Below are positions 34,868 to 43,804 of a DNA stretch of 64,000 nt, piece by piece. Where the stretch lies: assembly GCA_965641885.1 (NCBI GenBank), contig CBFFKJ010000002.1, positions 62,001 to 126,000 on the forward strand, given 5' to 3'. The stretch's first letter is position 1. Every line of letters starts with the position of its first letter. Made by a program: the position numbers and the translations under genes. The notes below the pieces were generated by a model. The model had not been told where the DNA came from. It saw only the letters and a list, made by a program, of their open reading frames with translations, and ran no database searches. Source of the stretch: Pseudophaeobacter sp965641885 (GTDB lineage: Bacteria > Pseudomonadota > Alphaproteobacteria > Rhodobacterales > Rhodobacteraceae).

Positions 34868-37800
34868 TACATCGACTTCGGGCAGCTGAACTTGGCCATT
34901 GCCGGCAGGGCAAAGGGGTTCACAACCGATCCTGACTGCAGCTCAAACAGCGCCAAACGCCCGCCAACCCGGAAATTGACCCGGCGTCGGTCGCTGACAT
35001 TCGTGCGCCGGACCTCGGCCGCATCCAACAGTCGGAACCAGGCCCAGGGCCCATCGCGCGACATCACGTTTTCATTGCCCCGTTTCTGCGGCAAAAGCGT
35101 GATCCGGGCCAGACCAACAGAGCCGGGCCAGGTCACAGCAACCGGCGTTGGCTGCCCCATGCGATGGTTATAGGCCACTTTGAAGCCATCAATTTCCAGC
35201 AGGACTTCCTTGGCCTTGGGGTCGAGCGCCTTTGGCGTGATCTGAAACTGCACGGCCGGTGTGGCGCCACCAGCAAAGAAAGCATCGCGAATTTCACCGG
35301 CATATTGCATTTGCTGCAGCACCGCCTGGCTGATGCCAAGATCCACATCATTCACCCGTTTCCAGGTCCAGGGCCGACTGCGGGTATCCACGTATTTCAG
35401 CAGGTTTTCGTCAAAAAAGCTGTCGATCAGACCACCGGGTGAAAAGAGTTTGGCAAAATCCACCATCGCCACATCGGCACGGGCGCGTCGGTTAAACGGA
35501 TAGCGGTTGTCCAGAGCCTTGGTGCAAAAGGGCAGCACAGCCGATTGCCAGCGCGCATTTATCGACGCCCGCGTCCCTTCGGAGGTGATCCCTGATGATC
35601 CGGTTGAAATCTGGGTTGCCCAGCGTTGAATGGGGCCATCAATCCGCGAGGCCGTTTGTTGGAACTGCAGCAGGGCCTGCCCGCTTTCACCAGAGGCCAC
35701 ACCACTAAAGGACATCTTGTTCAGCTCTTGATAGACCAACTGCAACGAGCCCATCAGGTCATCCAGACGCGACGGCTGCCCCTCAAGCCGCACCACCAGA
35801 TCGTTCAACCACTCAAAACGTTCCTGCACGTAAGAACCCGGCGGCTTCGGCGCCTCTCCGGGGGCGTTGGCGGCAGAGCTGATCAGCGCCTCCAGCAGGA
35901 TCTGACCCTGGATCGACAGGCCAGAGCGGCTCTCGATGCCGACAATCTGCGACACCCCTTCGTTCAGAGCCTCGGAGTCCAGAGCCGAGCGTTCTTCGGC
36001 CAGGCGGGTCTCACGGCTGATTTCAGTCAGGATATTCACAATGGGCGAGGTTGGCCCGGACAGTACATTTGTGACCTCAACCGCATGGCTGAGAGATTCC
36101 AAAGGCACAATGTCCACATCCCCCAGAATCTGGTCATAGCGGCTGATGTAGTCGTTATAATAGAGATCCAGCACGTCGCGGCTCAGCGCCAGCAAAGCCG
36201 CCTCGCTTTGACCTTCACCGGCGCGTGCGCCCAGCACCCAGGCCTCGTTCTGCACCCGCTCCGAGACACTGACCGCCTCGGGCAGGAATACGTTGTTAAA
36301 GCCATCATAGGTAAAAATGCCCTCGACGCCTTCGTTCAAAGGCTTGCCGGAACTGCGCACCAGCACGCGTTTCACCGAGGGGCCGCCGATCTCGGTCAGA
36401 CGCCATTTGGGCAGGCTAGTGGCCTGATTTGAGTTCACAATGCCGTTGTAAACCCGCTGCGCCAGAGGCATTTCCGACAGGATATTCTGCACCTGCTCGA
36501 CCAGTGGGCCATTGAGAGCAATCTCTTCCATCGGCTGCGATAACAGGGCCGAAAGATGGTCCATCAGATCGCTGCGCAAATCTGCGCGCGCCGCACCAGG
36601 ATAAGCCACCAACTCCCAGTCCAGTCGCAGCCATTCTTTCACAAGATCCGGGTTCATCGGCCCCTGCAGACCCAGCATCAGATAGATCTTAAGCGCCTCA
36701 TAGAGCACATCGGGGTTGTTAACATTGCCCGCAATCTGCTCTTCCAGACGCACCAGAAGACGCGGCAAGAGCCGCTGGTTCAGCGCCGCGCGATAGGTCT
36801 GTGCGGTCTGGGTGCCGATCACCTCGCCTTGATACAGCCCGTAGGTCAGGCCGCGTTCCGGCGCAGGGTCAGACAGAACCGGATTGCCCGGCATATCACG
36901 CAGCAGGTTCAGCGCCGCGGCAACAGGAACCAGATCCGTGTCACCAACCGGGCTGGCAGGCAGGGTCGCTGCCGCTGCCTGATACTGCGAGACCTGAGCC
37001 TCTGCCTTTTGGATGAGATCAGCGTTTTGCAGATAAGAGCTGACCCAAAGCCCGCCCATGCTGGCGGCAATCAGCAGCGTGGCGGCAATGGCGACGCGCC
37101 GGGTCCAGCGATAGCGCCGCTCAACCTTGTCATCCGCCGAAACCAGCCCGGCCTCAGGGAACAGCACGCCCTCAAACAACCGGGTGAGGAAAAACGACCG
37201 CCCCGTGCCCTGCCCGGTGCCGATGGCCTGGCGTCCTATGCCAAAGGTCTGCGCCATGCCCAGCATCAAGCGGTCAATCGGCGTGCCTTCCTGGGTCCCT
37301 GAGGTGAAATAGACACCGCGCAGCATCTGACGTTGCTCATAGCGGTTGTCCTGAAAAACCTCCGCAAGGAAATCCTTGGCAACGCTGCGCAATGAGGCAA
37401 CCTGCGATGGAAACCCCGCCACAAGGGCACGGCGCTGATGATCGGTCTCGCCCTGCATTTTTTCAAGCAGCTGCGCGTTCATCTGGCCAAGAAGGCCCGC
37501 AAACTCCTCGTCAAAATGCTCAATAGCAGCGGGGTCTTTTTTGCTTTTGGGCAGCGGCAGCGTAAAGCCCCAGACCTGCTCGCGCTCTTCTTTGCCCAGC
37601 GTGTCGAAATACTCCTGGAAGCCGGCAATCAGATCCGCCTTGGTAAAAAGCACATAGACCGGGAAACGCACACCCAGCCGCTCCCGCAGCTCAGAGAGGC
37701 GGCGACGCACCGCCTGGGCATGGGATTTTTGCGTGATCTCATCTTGTAGTGACAAATCCGACAAGGAGATCGCCACAAGGGCACCATTGATAGGCTGACG

Positions 37801-38439
37801 TTTGCGGTACTTTTTCAACAGCCCCAAGAAGCCCAGCCAGGCCGCATTATCAGCCTCGGCATCACTTTCCTGGGTGGTATAGCGCCCGGCGGTGTCAATC
37901 AGCACTGCATCATTGGTGAACCACCAATCGCAATTGCGCGTTCCGCCAACGCCGCCAATGGCAGCTTTTCCCAGCTTGTCTGCCAGCGGGAATTGCAAAC
38001 CGGAATTGACAATCGCGGTGGTTTTACCGGCGCCCGGAGGCCCGATCATCACATACCACGGCAAAACATTCAGATGACGGCGGCCGTTTTTGGATTTACG
38101 CAGCTCTGACATGGCCTGTTTGAATTTGCCGCGCAGCTCACCAATTTCTTCCAGCAGCACGTCGTCCTCGTCGACCGTGTCGACGCCTTCCGACATGTCC
38201 TCCGCCATCTGGCTGTCACGACGGCGACGGCGCCAGAAAACCAGGCCAATGATCAGCAGCGTCACAACCCAGATCACGGCGATGGTGATCACCCGCGCCT
38301 GAATACTGTCAAAGGGGCGCCAATCGGCGCTGCCAATAAAGGGCGCAAAAAACCAGGTACAGGCTGACAGTGCCAGAGCCAACAGAATGAGCACAGAGTA
38401 AAGTGATCGAAACAGCGGCATAAGATAGCGGCGGATCAT
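34867..38439 (-). CDS. tssM: T6SS membrane complex protein TssM (IcmF)
   Basis: A 1190-residue inner-membrane protein. Two N-terminal membrane segments (about 12-33 and 48-69), a cytoplasmic NTPase-like domain with Walker A GPPGAGKTT (133-141), a third membrane segment (about 430-450, VAIATLLIAASMGGLWVSSY) and a large periplasmic part. Together with TssL it forms the trans-envelope channel base; normally the periplasmic tip binds the lipoprotein TssJ, which was not found in this window. The start overlaps the tssL stop by 4 nt. Confidence 0.95.
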   Translation of the reverse strand: MIRRYLMPLFRSLYSVLILLALALSACTWFFAPFIGSADWRPFDSIQARVITIAVIWVVTLLIIGLVFWRRRRRDSQMAEDMSEGVDTVDEDDVLLEEIGELRGKFKQAMSELRKSKNGRRHLNVLPWYVMIGPPGAGKTTAIVNSGLQFPLADKLGKAAIGGVGGTRNCDWWFTNDAVLIDTAGRYTTQESDAEADNAAWLGFLGLLKKYRKRQPINGALVAISLSDLSLQDEITQKSHAQAVRRRLSELRERLGVRFPVYVLFTKADLIAGFQEYFDTLGKEEREQVWGFTLPLPKSKKDPAAIEHFDEEFAGLLGQMNAQLLEKMQGETDHQRRALVAGFPSQVASLRSVAKDFLAEVFQDNRYEQRQMLRGVYFTSGTQEGTPIDRLMLGMAQTFGIGRQAIGTGQGTGRSFFLTRLFEGVLFPEAGLVSADDKVERRYRWTRRVAIAATLLIAASMGGLWVSSYLQNADLIQKAEAQVSQYQAAAATLPASPVGDTDLVPVAAALNLLRDMPGNPVLSDPAPERGLTYGLYQGEVIGTQTAQTYRAALNQRLLPRLLVRLEEQIAGNVNNPDVLYEALKIYLMLGLQGPMNPDLVKEWLRLDWELVAYPGAARADLRSDLMDHLSALLSQPMEEIALNGPLVEQVQNILSEMPLAQRVYNGIVNSNQATSLPKWRLTEIGGPSVKRVLVRSSGKPLNEGVEGIFTYDGFNNVFLPEAVSVSERVQNEAWVLGARAGEGQSEAALLALSRDVLDLYYNDYISRYDQILGDVDIVPLESLSHAVEVTNVLSGPTSPIVNILTEISRETRLAEERSALDSEALNEGVSQIVGIESRSGLSIQGQILLEALISSAANAPGEAPKPPGSYVQERFEWLNDLVVRLEGQPSRLDDLMGSLQLVYQELNKMSFSGVASGESGQALLQFQQTASRIDGPIQRWATQISTGSSGITSEGTRASINARWQSAVLPFCTKALDNRYPFNRRARADVAMVDFAKLFSPGGLIDSFFDENLLKYVDTRSRPWTWKRVNDVDLGISQAVLQQMQYAGEIRDAFFAGGATPAVQFQITPKALDPKAKEVLLEIDGFKVAYNHRMGQPTPVAVTWPGSVGLARITLLPQKRGNENVMSRDGPWAWFRLLDAAEVRRTNVSDRRRVNFRVGGRLALFELQSGSVVNPFALPAMAKFSCPKSM

Positions 38440-39872
38440 TGGTCGACCTCCTGCACCAGCAAGATTTCAATACGACGGTTAGTGGCCCGCCCTGCTTTGG
38501 TGCCATTGTCGGCAATGGGTTCTTTTTCCGCCCGCCCTTCAGCGGACAAACGGTCGGGATCGCCCAGCACATCGGCCATACCGGCCATGACTGATTTTGC
38601 CCGCGCCAGCGACAGCGCCATGTTTGACGGAAACCGCGACGAGCGGATCGGAATGTTGTCAGAGTGACCTGCCACAATGACCCGGCCTTTTTCATCGTTG
38701 AGCGCCTCGGCCACCCGGGTGACCGGCGCCTTAAACGCTTTGCTCAGCTGATCCGAGCCCGACCCGAACATCCCTGATCCTGTAAGGCGAATGATCAGCG
38801 TGTTGCCCTTTTGGAAGACCTGAACGATGCCTTCCGCGATTTCAGGCTCCAGGAAACCGGCAACTTTTGCCACCTGCTCCTCCAGCGTCTGGATCGGAGG
38901 CGGCGGCGGTGGCGGCGGTGCGCGCCGTTCCAGCTCAGCCCGCGGCCCGGCGTCAACGATGCTCAGCTGCCCCACCACATTTTCGGTTTGATTGGAAAGC
39001 GCCCAGCTGAGACCCAGAAACTGCATCACCAGCAAAACCCCTGTGACAATCAGAGCGATCCAGAGCAGACGCCAGGCAGAGAGCACTTTAAAAGGCTTGA
39101 TCACGCCCTGCCAGTGGGGCGACAGATCCCGCTCTACCGGGCCGCGTTGATTGCGCAGAATACGCGCTAGTGCGGCGCGAATTTGCAAATGTTTCTCGGC
39201 GCCGCCCTGTTCAATACGCAGACGCCCTTCAAAACCCAGTGACATGCACATGTAGAGAAACTCCAGCATGTCGACATTGGCGCCCGGCTCCTTTTCCAGA
39301 CGCGCCAGCAGATCATAAAACCGATCACCGCCAACGGTTTCGCGATGAAAGGTGCCAACCATCGACTGCAGGCCCCAGCTGGACTGGCCCCCCCAGGGCG
39401 TGTTGAGCACCACATCATCCAAAGTTGCACAGAGCGCATAGCGGGCCACTTTGACCGTTTGGGCCGCAATCCCTGCCTGCAAAGCGCGGTTTTCAAAGGC
39501 GCGCACCTCGGCCACCACGTTCTTGCGCAGCCCATCCGGGTCCATGTGTTGCGCCCGGTTGCGGATGCGGCTGATCAGGGCAAACAGCGCCGAAGCACAA
39601 GCTGCCAGCGGGTTCATACCCGTGAGCGCCATCTGGGTTGGCTTGCCAGCAGCCGGGCGGCCCGCCTGTGTTGCGGCAGCCTGCGTTGCCGCTTGTGGCA
39701 CACCAAAGGCGTCTTGCTGCGGTGCCGCCGGGTCAGCGGTGACAGGGCTGACAGGGGCTTGCGGCTGGATCGGGGCCTGCGGCGTCGCAGAGCGGCGACC
39801 ACCGGGATTGGGACGGATCACCGTTTTGTCGGTATCGCCCGGTTCCGCAAAGGGATCGTCATAATCGCCCAT
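38436..39872 (-). CDS. tssL: T6SS membrane complex protein TssL with OmpA domain
   Basis: A 478-residue evolved TssL. A Pro/Gln/Ala-rich N-terminus (about 1-80), a DotU-type cytoplasmic helical domain (about 85-250), one membrane segment (LLWIALIVTGVLLVMQFLGL, about 270-290), a proline run (APPPPPPPPIQ) and a C-terminal OmpA-like peptidoglycan-binding domain (about 345-475; VIVAGHSDNIPI, ATNRRIEILL). The OmpA part anchors the complex to the wall, which may compensate for a missing TssJ. ATG at 39872; 66 nt separate it from tssK. Confidence 0.95.
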   Translation of the reverse strand: MGDYDDPFAEPGDTDKTVIRPNPGGRRSATPQAPIQPQAPVSPVTADPAAPQQDAFGVPQAATQAAATQAGRPAAGKPTQMALTGMNPLAACASALFALISRIRNRAQHMDPDGLRKNVVAEVRAFENRALQAGIAAQTVKVARYALCATLDDVVLNTPWGGQSSWGLQSMVGTFHRETVGGDRFYDLLARLEKEPGANVDMLEFLYMCMSLGFEGRLRIEQGGAEKHLQIRAALARILRNQRGPVERDLSPHWQGVIKPFKVLSAWRLLWIALIVTGVLLVMQFLGLSWALSNQTENVVGQLSIVDAGPRAELERRAPPPPPPPPIQTLEEQVAKVAGFLEPEIAEGIVQVFQKGNTLIIRLTGSGMFGSGSDQLSKAFKAPVTRVAEALNDEKGRVIVAGHSDNIPIRSSRFPSNMALSLARAKSVMAGMADVLGDPDRLSAEGRAEKEPIADNGTKAGRATNRRIEILLVQEVDQ

Positions 39873-39903
39873 GATCTCATTCCCAATCTCAAAGTGTCAC
39901 ACC

Positions 39904-39921
39904 CTCCCGCCAGAGCGGGAG
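39904..39921. repeat. Hairpin between tssK and tssL
   Basis: CTCCCGC (39904-39910) and GCGGGAG (39915-39921) pair perfectly around a 4-nt loop in the 66-bp gap. No T tract follows on the minus (transcribed) strand, so it is more likely an RNA-processing or stability element than a terminator. Confidence 0.4.
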
Positions 39922-39938
39922 CGCAAAATTCCGTCGCA

Positions 39939-41279
39939 TCAGCTGTTGCGAATGGCCCATAGTTCCATCTTTAGTCCCGGATATTGCCCGGAGACATGCA
40001 CCGCGACGCCACCAGAGGTGGTCATCTTGCGCCAATAGGGGCTTTCCGCATCCATCTCGAAATAGACCACTCCCGAATGATAGGGGATCTGGCGCGGTGC
40101 TACCGGCAAGGGGCGCAGAGTAATCCCCGGCAGGGCCGAGTTGACCAGTTGACGGATTTCCTCAACCGGGCCGATTTTGGCCTGTCCGGCAAAATGGCGC
40201 CGCACATCTTCAGCCGGCAGATCCGCGCTGACCGCCAGCACAAAACCCGCAGTGCCCAGCAGTTTGCGATCCGCAATCACCCCAACCGAGATGCCGTATT
40301 TGCGCTCTTCCAGTTTGATGGCAATCGCCGTCTGTTCCAGCACCGAGCTGAGATATTGGCGCAGCACCCGGATCAGGGGCGCAAAACAGCCCATCAGGTC
40401 ATCATGGGTATAGGGCGGCAGCTCCGGCACTTGTTTGTCAGCCGCCATAAAGCCCGACAGCTCACCAGCAAGACCGGCGCAAAGCATATATAGACGTTCC
40501 GGGTGCAGGTTTTCGATATGGCGCAGGTGGCGTATCATTGGCAAGCTGCGGTTTACCACCGTAAGCAGCATGAAATCCGAGACATCCGCGACACCGCGGG
40601 CCGATCCTGCCTCGGCCAGACGGCCAGACAGCGCATCCATCCTATGGGCCAGAAGGCCTTCGAGCTCGCGCAGGAAATCCTGCAGCACCGAGGCCGCACG
40701 CGCATCCAGACAGGAGGGTATAAAGGCCTGATCCAACACGATCTCTTTGTCGGCGCGCACCTCGATGATGCGGGCCACCGGGATCGCCAGCAGATCGGCC
40801 ATGTCGTCAACGCCAAGGGCAAATTGCAGCCGCATCTTGCCCACATCCAGCGGCACCGGCTTGCGCTCGGTGCTGGTAACGTCCGTCACCTCCTGGCTGG
40901 AGGGCCGCAGCCGACTGGCAGAGCGCTCTGCGCCACTGAGATCGACCTCGATGGCGCCCTGACGCCGCTGTGGCACCGTCAGATAGACAACGCAGTCCTT
41001 AATCGTCGTCGGCACTTCCAGTGCGGGAGGGTGCGGGTCCGCCATCGGCACCCGGAAAATGCAGCCATCCTGGGTCAGCCCCTCGCAGGATTTGAGGGCA
41101 AACTGGCCGATCTTAAGCGCTTCGTGGTCGATCTCAAGACCATTGACCCCCCAGGCATAGGGGCCAAGACGACGCGCGAGGCCTGTCACCAGGCCTTCGG
41201 TATAGCGATCTGATTGCTGGAAGTGATGCGGCTGTAGAAATAGCCCCTCAGTCCAAAGCACCTTGCTGTCCCAGGACAC
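39939..41279 (-). CDS. tssK: T6SS baseplate protein TssK
   Basis: TssK links the baseplate wedges to the membrane complex. The N-terminal VLWTEGLFLQPHHFQQSDRY is the family hallmark, and DLMGCFAPLIRVLRQYLSSV lies in the neck/head region. The GTG at 41279 is preferred because GGGGAG lies 6 nt upstream; the frame extends to another GTG at 41303. The predicted length of about 446 residues is standard. Upstream is the FHA gene, downstream tssL. Confidence 0.94.
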   Translation of the reverse strand: MSWDSKVLWTEGLFLQPHHFQQSDRYTEGLVTGLARRLGPYAWGVNGLEIDHEALKIGQFALKSCEGLTQDGCIFRVPMADPHPPALEVPTTIKDCVVYLTVPQRRQGAIEVDLSGAERSASRLRPSSQEVTDVTSTERKPVPLDVGKMRLQFALGVDDMADLLAIPVARIIEVRADKEIVLDQAFIPSCLDARAASVLQDFLRELEGLLAHRMDALSGRLAEAGSARGVADVSDFMLLTVVNRSLPMIRHLRHIENLHPERLYMLCAGLAGELSGFMAADKQVPELPPYTHDDLMGCFAPLIRVLRQYLSSVLEQTAIAIKLEERKYGISVGVIADRKLLGTAGFVLAVSADLPAEDVRRHFAGQAKIGPVEEIRQLVNSALPGITLRPLPVAPRQIPYHSGVVYFEMDAESPYWRKMTTSGGVAVHVSGQYPGLKMELWAIRNS

Positions 41280-41318
41280 CTGGTTCTCCCCATATTTGTC
41301 CACGTAAAAGGGTGTGGA

Positions 41319-42863
41319 TCAATCCTTTAATTTGTCCAACTGGGCCTTGTAGGCCCGCGCAAATTCGCGACTGAACAAGTCATGAAAATCATTTTCGGCC
41401 TGATCCGAAATTTCGGAAAACAGCCGCTCATAGACGTCCCAATACCGCGCTTTCTTACCGCGCAGAAGGCCACTCAGGCCACCTTTATCTTCAATCTGCT
41501 CTTCCAGCACCTTGGGATCGAGCCGACTCAGAACCCCCTTTAGCGCCGCCTCCATGCCGGTCACCATGGCAACCTCATGCGCCTTGATATCCTTCAGCGC
41601 TTCCTCAACAGCCGTTTCAGGGCTGAGGTAGCCTTTGGTAGCGGGTTTCAGCATGGCCTCAATCGCCTGTTCCGGCGTGATCGAAAACTTTAGCGGGTTA
41701 TTGCCCCCGGCGGAAATCATCGTCTGCTCAATGCGGAATTCAGATTTGATCGAGGTCCGGGTCATCAGGATTTCCCGCAACCCCGTCACCAAAGCCTGCA
41801 GGACACGCCCCATACGCCCCAGGGCCTTATTGGGATCTTCCGACCCCAGAGCATCTTCCTCAACCCCAAGACCGCGCAGAAACGAAGCCACCGCGCCAGA
41901 CGAGGCCTCACTCAACACAGCAGGCGTCACATTCGCCTGCGCGGGCTGCACAGGTGCGGCTGTTTCAACAGCTAAAATTTCCGTAACAGGACTCTCTGCC
42001 GCCGGTGTCTCAACCTTCGGGATATCAGCAAGCGGAGCTGCGACGGGGTCAGGGGCCGGGCTGACAACAGGCTCAGGCAAAACAGGCTGTGGCATAACGG
42101 GCTGTGTTGCCGGATCAGGGATGGCTGCCACAGGCGGCGTAGGGGTCACTGGGGCAGCAGGGGCCGGTGCCTCGCCAATGCCGGACAAAAAGTCATCGTC
42201 CCAGTCATCGGGGATCACACTGGACTGCGCGCTGGGAGCCGCAAAGCTATCCGCCGCCGACGGCGAATGGCTTGGAAGGCTGGCCCCGGTGCCTTCACGG
42301 CCATCACTGGGCCTTTGAAAGAACGGGTCCTCTTCTTCGCCTAGAGGCGGCAAAAGATCATCTATCGGATCAACCGGGTTGAGCTGCGACGGCCCTGTCG
42401 GGCTGGAAGCGCCCAGTAGGTCGTCGAGAAAGTCACCTGCCGGGCCTGCATCATCCAACAAGGCCAAAGGGTCCGGCGCATTGCTCGCCACCCCGTGCGA
42501 AACAGGTATATCCGCAAGCGGGTCCGGAATGGCTGCCGCGCTCAGGCTGTCGCGGATCTCCACCAACAGCTCATAGTTGCCAACACAGAGCACATCACCA
42601 TTATTGAGCGGCGTTGGCGTACGCCCAAGCGGAATTTTGGAATAGTTCAGAAAGGTCCCGTTCGAGCTGAGATCAACCACCAGCACATTGCCATTGTGAT
42701 CCTCAATAGCGCAGTGATTGCGCGACAGCAGCTGATCTGGGTCAGGCAGCACCATATCATTGCTATCACCGCGCCCGATGGTCAGGCTTGGGCCGTGCAT
42801 CGCGACAGGTGCCGCATTTCCCGGCATGGCGCCTGAGTTCTGAAACTTTAGTGTCACCGCCAT
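41319..42863 (-). CDS. T6SS FHA-domain protein (TagH-like)
   Basis: About 514 residues from ATG 42863 (GGAGG about 11 nt upstream; the frame reaches back to 42899). N-terminal FHA domain (about 15-95; LTIGRGDSNDMVLPD, LLSRNHCAIED, DLSSNGTFLN), which binds phosphothreonine. A long Pro/Ala/Asp-rich linker follows (about 100-320) with several acidic Asp-Asp-Leu-Leu motifs (FLDDLLGA, PIDDLLPPLG), and a C-terminal helical domain (about 330-514) typical of T6SS FHA proteins. In the threonine-phosphorylation pathway PpkA phosphorylates such a protein to promote assembly. The DDLL motifs resemble those of the giant sheath-fusion protein in the same operon. Confidence 0.9.
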   Translation of the reverse strand: MAVTLKFQNSGAMPGNAAPVAMHGPSLTIGRGDSNDMVLPDPDQLLSRNHCAIEDHNGNVLVVDLSSNGTFLNYSKIPLGRTPTPLNNGDVLCVGNYELLVEIRDSLSAAAIPDPLADIPVSHGVASNAPDPLALLDDAGPAGDFLDDLLGASSPTGPSQLNPVDPIDDLLPPLGEEEDPFFQRPSDGREGTGASLPSHSPSAADSFAAPSAQSSVIPDDWDDDFLSGIGEAPAPAAPVTPTPPVAAIPDPATQPVMPQPVLPEPVVSPAPDPVAAPLADIPKVETPAAESPVTEILAVETAAPVQPAQANVTPAVLSEASSGAVASFLRGLGVEEDALGSEDPNKALGRMGRVLQALVTGLREILMTRTSIKSEFRIEQTMISAGGNNPLKFSITPEQAIEAMLKPATKGYLSPETAVEEALKDIKAHEVAMVTGMEAALKGVLSRLDPKVLEEQIEDKGGLSGLLRGKKARYWDVYERLFSEISDQAENDFHDLFSREFARAYKAQLDKLKD

Positions 42864-42870
42864 GGATCGC

Positions 42871-43170
42871 TTAACCTCCGACCAGAACGGTGAACTCACC
42901 CTTAACGATCATGCCGCCACAGGCCGCATTATCCATAATCCGCGCCGCAGGCAATTTGTTGATCAGCACCGTTGCAGAGCCCTTTATGATGGGGTGCGGA
43001 GGGGCGGCCGTGCACAAATCGCTCAACCTCGCGGCTGGCAGTTTCCCCACCAGAACCGTGACCGCGCAGGGCGGCAGAATGGGTGTCGGCACCGGCAAGG
43101 CAGGTGGCGGCGGGATCGAGGGCAGCATGCAAGCATGCAAATCCGATAGACGCGCCTGGGGCATTCCCAT
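42871..43170 (-). CDS. PAAR-domain spike-tip protein
   Basis: A 99-residue PAAR protein that sharpens the VgrG spike. Three PAAR-like turns are visible: PQARLSD (about 4-10), PAARLSD and PAARIMD, with His and Cys residues near the end of each turn as in zinc-holding PAAR cones. There is no extra toxin domain at either end. ATG 43170 has GGAGG 6 nt upstream, which rules out the longer frame to 43287. It lies 1 nt from the unknown gene before it and 7 nt from the FHA gene after it. Confidence 0.9.
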   Translation of the reverse strand: MGMPQARLSDLHACMLPSIPPPPALPVPTPILPPCAVTVLVGKLPAARLSDLCTAAPPHPIIKGSATVLINKLPAARIMDNAACGGMIVKGEFTVLVGG

Positions 43171-43171
43171 C

Positions 43172-43795
43172 TCAGACCTCCTTGTCTTTATCTGTGTCAG
43201 AAACATCCGCTTTCGCAGCGCCCTGACCATTCCCACCCCGCGCAATATCAAGCGCGCGTGCGACCAAAACGCGGCCGTGTTCTTCAAACTTATCAGACAA
43301 TTGGCTCAACGCTACCATATTCATGGCAAAGGCCGCCGCTTCTGACGCACCCGCGGGGGCCGGATACTGGTTGAGATCCCCAGGCCCCAAAGTCCCCGGT
43401 GCATAAAGAACCGAAAGGGCACAGTTTACCGTGTCATCATCGATATAGGCGTGATCCAGGGTCAGTCGTGCCGCGTCCCGGTTTTCTTCACTGGGATCGC
43501 GCACCCAGGCCTCTGAGCACACCAGCGCAGCAGGGTCCTTGTCCGAGCGTGGCCCAATATAGTCGCGCGCCGCCATACAGGCCCACCAGACCCGCTCGCG
43601 CGGCGGCAACAAGACGCCCAAAAGCCGCAACAGATCGACCAGTGCTTCCTTTTCATAGAGCTCTTGCAACACCACACCGGCCAGCGCCGATGGCGGTGCT
43701 GTGAGCTGGGTTTTCAACAAAACATTGGCACGCGACAGTACCTTGGCGACGGGATCAACGGGAAGCTTGACCAGGTTTTCAAAATTTTCGGACAT
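43172..43795 (-). CDS. Unknown protein between VgrG and PAAR
   Basis: A 207-residue soluble, helix-rich protein without signal peptide. Notable segments are QELYEKEALVDLLRLLGVLLPPRERVWWACMAA (described by position: about 45-78) and a charged C-terminus (KADVSDTDKDKEV). Position between vgrG and PAAR is where adaptor or chaperone proteins that load effectors are usually encoded, so an adaptor role is a fair guess. It is not one of the classic adaptor families I can recognise (DUF4123, DUF1795, DUF2169). ATG 43795 has GGTGGGA just upstream. Confidence 0.75.
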   Translation of the reverse strand: MSENFENLVKLPVDPVAKVLSRANVLLKTQLTAPPSALAGVVLQELYEKEALVDLLRLLGVLLPPRERVWWACMAARDYIGPRSDKDPAALVCSEAWVRDPSEENRDAARLTLDHAYIDDDTVNCALSVLYAPGTLGPGDLNQYPAPAGASEAAAFAMNMVALSQLSDKFEEHGRVLVARALDIARGGNGQGAAKADVSDTDKDKEV

Positions 43796-43804
43796 ATTTC
43801 CCAC

